In this document: positions 58,381 to 64,000 of the stretch, piece after piece
Layout: every line of letters begins with the position of its first letter
How positions within the stretch are numbered: position 1 is the stretch's first letter
Assembly: GCF_036370855.1 (NCBI RefSeq)
Contig: NC_088132.1
Span: 68,176,841-68,240,840, forward strand
Direction of reading: 5' to 3'
DNA length: 64,000 bases
DNA from: Dromaius novaehollandiae
Taxonomy: Eukaryota; Chordata; Aves; Casuariiformes; Dromaiidae
The notes under the pieces: model-generated
Seen by the model: only the letters and a program-made list of their open reading frames with translations
Database searches by the model: none
What the model was told of the DNA's origin: nothing
Made by a program: the position numbers and the translations under genes

Positions 58381-61268
58381 ACTTGCCTTGTTTCCTGTCT
58401 TCCTCCAATGTCTTTTCACAAACTAGTCTTTTCAAATAAACATAGGAGGAATGCAGAGGGAAGCCCTCATTTTTTTCTTTTGAAAACACAGCCATTTCCT
58501 CACTGCTCAAAACAAAGCGCAAACATTCAAGTCACCTAAAGACCAACCTAAGTATCTAGAGTTACTGGTACCACATGAGTCTTCAGCATGCCTAAGACGA
58601 CTCCACTTCCGACAAAAGCACGGACTTTAAGGGTACTGTGCCGAGGAGGTCATTCCCAGTGACTGAGTGACACTGATGCAGAAGCAATACAGCACTCATT
58701 ATTTATGTAGATTAACGAAAGATTAATAGACGCTGCCAATAAACATACACCCAAAGATGCTTTAAAACAATCAAAGAAACACAGATCTGTCAAAAAAATG
58801 CTCATATATCATCTATAATAGTACTTGCTTCTCCTCTCTATTAAGCTTTCCAAAACATACTTAAAGTCAGCAGGTTCTGGTCATTTAACACACAGTAATT
58901 GCTTTGTATGTCGCCTCATTCAAGGTGACACATAACTCCCCTAAAATTATTATGCCATGTGCATTTTTCTGCGTTTTGCAGTAGGAAAACAGGGGAAGAG
59001 AGGTTCATTAGGTGAACCCCAGCTGAGCTTGAAAAGTGCGAAGGAAAAACAGTTGTCAACGTCAAAATGATTACTTCGAAATTTCTAGCGTCACCGACCT
59101 GCTCTAATGTCTCAGACACTGTGTTGCCAGTCAGTTAGGAAACTCCATTTACATTCAGGTTTCTAATTAATCATTACTACATCTGCTATAGACTGACACC
59201 AGGTACTACTACTAGATATACCTTTCCTGCCTTCAGGCCCTGTAACTCTGGAAAGCCTTAAGGCAGATGTTGCAGAATCCTTCATCTCTGACAGTGATCA
59301 CGTCACCTTGCTTCTGGCCCAGCTTTTCGGGTTCTCTTCATTTTTGCCTCATCATCTCTCTGCGTATTTTGTGGATACCAATAAATGCAACATTTAAGCC
59401 AGGGGTTGCTCTGTTGACTTTGCTCCAACGCCTTTGTAATGGAAAATATGGCTTACAACAGCCCACAGGTCACTTGGCTGCGTTTAGCCAGATTTATGCA
59501 TTTTGACTATGGCTGCAGCAACTATGATCCCATCTACACCCCTGCACAGTAGCAGAGAGAGGTCTCTACTCAGGTCTTAAGAATAATGTTATAATTGCAC
59601 CATTTTCTCAGCTACAACCACAAGCTGTAATTATACAAAAGGACCAAAACTACATTTACGATATAAATAAAGCACATGTGATTAAGTGATTCATTCAGTG
59701 CCTCTACAGGGAATCAGAAAAACATGTGAATGCAGGAGGCTTTATCTTTAAAGGTACTTTCTTAACAATAAGTAGAAATAGTAAGGAGGATGGAAATTAA
59801 CGTGAAAGCATCACTGAGTCATATGATGACACTTAGTTTTATTTCAGCAAATGGCTGTTTCAGTGAAAAACTCCCTAATTGATGCTGTTCAGTCAACATC
59901 AACAGGTGAATTGGATTTACCCAAGTGTAAGAGAGAAATGAAACCGAGCCCAGATCCAGTTTAATTTTGGGTAGAAAATTATTCTCTAACTTCCTATATA
60001 CACTCATTTTTTGCAGGTTTGTTCCACATCCCCATTGGTTTGCAGGTTGATAATTTTATGATTAAGAAGTATGTAAGATTTAAAAAGCTCTTAAAAATTA
60101 TTCACATTTTCATTTTTATTATGCCATTTCTGAAGGACCTTTGGATTTTTTAAAAATTACATTTAGGTAGCTTTAGGATAAGAAAAGGAACAATCATAGC
60201 ACTATTAGACCGTACATTTAATTTCTGCATACTTACAGCAGAGACACACGAACAACATCTTCAGACATACTATCTGTGTATATAAACATCCATTTTTGTT
60301 TCTAGAACAGTAAGTTTATTTGCAAATTTAAACTCCCACATTTAGGAAGTCCATGTTTTCCTCATAATACTAAATGTGGAGTTTGCCACGGTACAAACTG
60401 TCAGGTCCTCATCCCTACTGATTTTTATCAGCTGTAAATTTTTTTTATTGCTCACAGAAGTCCAAGACAGTCTCAGCTGCAATACATAGAAACAGCTTGG
60501 GAGATTTTGCCAGTTGTGATTTTTCTTAGCCATGTAAATGAAATGTCTGTGGATTTACTGATATAATGTAAGAAAACAGAGAGGCTGTATGGTAAGACTA
60601 GAATTAGAAAGTATTAGGGCAAAAAACAGATGCAAACACCTGATTTTAAGCTAAATGCTAAAAGCTTTTTTTTCAGCAACAAGAGTGAACTTGTGGAAAT
60701 GTCACCCTTTTACTTAGATCTAATCCTTGATTATCATACTGTCTCGGTTTATTTAAATAAATGCTAAATCTTGGTGGCCCTCCAGAGCCAAAACAAATTT
60801 GGAAAAGTGAGATGACTATATAGTGGCCTGTGTTTCAACTGGATTTGTCAGAGACGGTTTCAGAATTTCAGATTTATAGTGCTGAACCCCTAATCTAACC
60901 TTTAAATACGCCTGTATTTTCAGTCACTAAAGCTGTTACGTGAGCTAGAGGCAGCCGAGAATAAGTAGGCGGAAACAGGCAGGAAAAAAAAGGAAAAAGA
61001 ACAACAAGAAAAAAAGCATCCAGAAAGAAAACAAAGCGACGAACTGTAAACTGTAAAAATACCTACATTTGAGAGCTGCCTGTTTTTAAACTCATATTAC
61101 AGAAAGCAACTGCTGAAAAGATACGAAAAATGAGGCTAAATTTTTTGATTGTTTATATACCGCAGAGATTTCTTTATGAGAGGCGTTGGCAGACCTGTCT
61201 GTAAATGGCAAACGGGCGACGGACGCCAGTGGCTTGCTGGGGACACAAGCACTGACAGATGTATTTAC

Positions 61269-61930
61269 CTTGTCACTGCGAACTGTGCCCTATGTGTTTG
61301 CTAGTCAGTGACAGTGAGACTGGAGAGTTACCAGCAAACTGAAATCTTCGATTGGCAACTTATATAAAGTTTGTATAAAGTTTAGCCCCAAATTGCTTTT
61401 TTCCCTGCTTAACCTTTCTGTTTTAAAATCTTGCCTCGTTTTTTGTCGCACTTTTTAGTGAGAAAAAATACTTTGATTTTTTCCCGGGTAAATACATCGG
61501 CTCTCTATTTGCACGCCTCCCCCATCTGCTTTTGGCTGACCGGTGCTCTGGCGTTGCGGGCGTCTGAAATAGCAGCACGATTTCAATGTCGGCCGAGCGT
61601 GGAGGGGCGCCTTGCCCCCGCTCCCCTTCGGACAGACCCTGCCTGCCCCACGCTCTCCTCTCCCACCGAGGCGGCGGCGAGAGACACGCACAGCAGCTCT
61701 GCGCAGTGGTGGTTGTTGTCTCGTCCCAAACCAAGCAGCCCTGCGTGATTAGCAGCGGGTTCCAAGCCAGTAAGGAATGACTGCTCGGTGCCAAGCTGAT
61801 GTCAAGTGTAGGAGATTCAAAGTTGTTTCCAAGTCTGGAGAGTGAGAGACAGCTCCACAGCACGCGCAAGAGCACACACACAAAATAAACCGCGCCGTGG
61901 GGGCCAGCTGTTCCCGCTACCTTACTTGGT
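61269..61930. promoter_or_regulatory. Second CpG-rich island, candidate GHR 5' exon and promoter
   Basis: G+C and CpG rise sharply at about 61540-61740 (CGGCCGAGCGTGGAGGGGCG, CACCGAGGCGGCGGCGAGAG) with a CpG-rich shoulder to about 61920. It lies 12.5 kb upstream of GHR exon 4 in the direction of GHR transcription. A strong minus-strand donor (GTGACAAG|GTAAATAC, GT at 61268-61267) follows the island and could end a non-coding first exon. GHR in other vertebrates has several alternative 5' untranslated exons, one class being GC-rich and broadly expressed, so this fits but is not proven. A different, plus-strand transcript is also possible (donor TCCCGG|GTAAATAC at about 61486). Frames of up to 180 codons through the island look like composition artefacts. 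Confidence 0.55.
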
Positions 61931-64000
61931 GAAACAAACACTTGACGGAGGATTTGACTGACCATGAGAGAGGCCAGAAGCTACAGCAGGAGATAAACTG
62001 AATATTTCTAAGAAAGAAAATAAGATTTCAGCAGTATATACCTGGTCTGTGAACAGAAAAGTCCACGCTACAGGCACGGATATACACATGTGGTTATTCA
62101 ACTGAATTATATTACACCAATTCTTCTGTATTACAGCCACATGTAATATTTTTACCGGGTTTCAAGTCAGAAAGTAAAGATACACAAACTGGCATTTGTC
62201 TTAAGAATCAGCCTAGGCTTATACATAAGCCATATAAAAACAGACAAAAAATTAATCTGGAACAAATATTGGTTCTTTGAATTGATCCAATCCTTGTGAT
62301 TCCGTGTATCTACAAAATAATTTTTTAGTGAAAATAGATAAAAAGAAAGAGCAAAATCTTTTCTGTGAAAGCTTGACGTTCAACAAACACAACAGATAAG
62401 CAAAAGCTATGGCAAAAGACCAGAAGATCCCCAAAGGCTCCTGACAGAGGAAATATACGAGTAGATGGTAAAAAAATTCTAAACAAAGTAGAGTATGTTG
62501 AGACTTATTTGCACCTACTGCAATGTCTGAGAAGGCAATTAATCCTGAAAAGCCTGTAATATTTGCATTTCATCATTAACTTTGAGATCGGAACTATCCT
62601 AAAGAGTCTGATGGGTTTACACCGGCAGCTAATGTTCAACTTTGTAGACAGTAAAGAAACTCGCTATCTCCTAAAACATTTGCAGTAAAGAATCTACCAC
62701 GAGAACGACACTATTTGTACTAAAAGCACCTCCTTAGGAGATGTTCATTAGTGCTGAACACCGGTAACAGTGTTGGACTAACCTCAGACTATCTGAAAGC
62801 TTAGTTCAGCACTTCAAGCTTGGATGCTTATTTGCATCTCTAGAGACAAATTTTTCTTAACTTGCAATCCTGCTGGCTTTAGCAAGGCATATATTATATT
62901 ATTAAGAACAGAACATGACCTATGGTCTGAAAATCTGAGTAGGAAGTCTCTGAGCAAGGCCCTTCATGTGATCTCAGCACCCTCCTTTTATAGCCAGGTT
63001 AAAAGTAACACTAGAGCAGTCTCATAATAGTTTTTCACTTTCTCTATGTAAAGTTTTTGCTTAAACTGCAAATTAAAAGGTAAAGTCCTCCCTGCATTCC
63101 ACTATTTCTCACTGATTCTTTATTAAGAAAGGACTGATTGATCCCAAGGTACCATAAAGAAATCTCTTGTATGTGAGTCCCATGGTTTGTAACTTCAAGC
63201 AACCAACAAAGATCTGCTTCTTCAAGTGGTGGAGCTTTAACGGTCACCACCTTCCAGCACTTGCTGCTCATTCATAGGCTATCCTGCCTGGACTGTTTAG
63301 ATTTGGCTTCACAGATTACAACTACCCTCACGGTTCTTTTGGCACATAAGCTGTCTCACCTAAGTGATCAACAATTTGATTAACTTGGATAGTAAGGCGT
63401 ATCTGGCTGAAAGCAGGAAGGCTGAGAGAGAATGAGTGGTTCAGGCATTGCTCACCATTGCAGAGTCCATGAAACGCACTTATAATTATTAATTGCACTT
63501 TTGTTATGCTTAGGAGAAAATAACTATGCCTAGAGAGGCTATCTAGCTTATATCTGTCTACTTTGCAACACTCACTATTGTGTTACAGTACCAAGCATAG
63601 AAAGACCGATCTACCAAGGGAATAGTCAAACTAAATAGGGGCCATTTAATGCTCAAATCGGCATTCAAATCTTCCCCAAAGATTTCAGTTTATGGAGAAT
63701 TTCAGTGTTTCTGTTCACCTTGTTTACGTCAGAATCCGGACAACATTATACTGAACAGTGTGAGCCATCATTGTTTTCCCCAGGAATAACATGCAAACCA
63801 ACTTCTGCTATGTCTGGACAAGATATGGTTATTAGGATGTATGACTAGCTAATAAGTGCACACCTAGCACAGCACCGAGTCAGATCCAAGACAACAGAAA
63901 TTCAAATAATACTGATTATTTTAATGTGCTTTAGCAGCTTCTGTTAGCTGGCAGATAATTTAAAAATAGGAAAATGTCAGTGACTTAAGAAGCATTAAAA
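61931..64000. other. DNA right of the second CpG island, nothing recognised
   Basis: AT-rich, with frames below 76 codons on both strands. No gene, RNA gene or clear mobile element seen. Confidence 0.6.

Larger units (their letters stand above)
49203..61268. other. GHR 5' intron or upstream DNA, no exon identified
   Basis: 12 kb, AT-rich. All open frames are short and overlap on both strands. The signal-peptide exon of GHR, which must end in G to complete the Asp codon of exon 4, was looked for on the minus strand and not found. Several open stretches with hydrophobic runs (for example 56420-56707) do not have a donor in the right phase. There is a C(13) run at 57540-57552. CpG dinucleotides persist at about 58010-58220, unusual for neutral DNA here. 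Confidence 0.6.

Noticed and set aside
61423-61965. Minus-strand frame of 180 codons through the second CpG island
   Set aside because: GC-rich composition explains its length; overlapping plus-strand frames are also open and no family is recognised. A non-coding 5' exon is more likely.
1-64000. tRNA, rRNA, CRISPR array, bacterial operon or phage signals
   Set aside because: None seen. The window is vertebrate nuclear DNA with spliced genes and LINE/LTR remnants.

Overview
The window is vertebrate nuclear DNA, AT-rich and mostly non-coding, from a sauropsid and most likely a bird. The growth hormone receptor (GHR) exons encode a protein close to the avian form. A LINE tail near 22.35-22.5 kb has the typical avian CR1 3'-end sequence. 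No spliced equivalent of mammalian GHR exon 3 was seen. Two genes are supported, both on the minus strand and arranged head to tail. In chicken GHR lies on chromosome Z, so a Z (or W) origin is a reasonable expectation but is not shown here.

Layout from left to right. Positions 1-18.7 kb hold the 5' two thirds of CCDC152, a coiled-coil protein gene: six in-frame coding exons (1196-1323, 2094-2196, 3684-3748, 4981-5049, 16872-16977, 18620-18682). The 3' exons lie off the left edge. Its 11.8-kb third intron (5050-16871) contains an old LINE fossil of the CR1/L3 type, split by younger insertions with LTR-like features. A CpG island at about 20.5-21.2 kb is the probable CCDC152 promoter and may be bidirectional. 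About 21.2-31.6 kb is intergenic, with CR1 remnants and no gene I recognise. GHR runs from about 31.6 kb (putative 3' UTR end) rightwards to exon 4 at 48629-48758. Exons 4-10 have consistent phases, consensus splice sites and no internal stops. They give about 590 residues: extracellular cytokine-receptor module, transmembrane helix, Box1, ubiquitin-dependent endocytosis region and the full cytoplasmic tail. From 48.8 kb to the right edge is GHR 5' intron or upstream DNA. It includes a possible hAT-like element and a second GC- and CpG-rich island at about 61.5-61.9 kb that may be a GHR 5' untranslated exon or promoter. The signal-peptide exon (exon 2) was not identified.

The two genes are neighbours in mammals as well (GHR-CCDC152-SELENOP), so this is conserved synteny. 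GHR is the plasma-membrane receptor that signals growth hormone through JAK2/STAT5. CCDC152 is poorly characterised; in human its transcript overlaps SELENOP and has been reported to regulate selenoprotein P translation as an RNA. I found no convincing wholly new coding system. The points most worth a second look are the intact CCDC152 frame with a ten-A run at a splice donor, the nested repeat block at 12.9-15.0 kb, the two CpG islands, and a protein-like open stretch in GHR intron 7.
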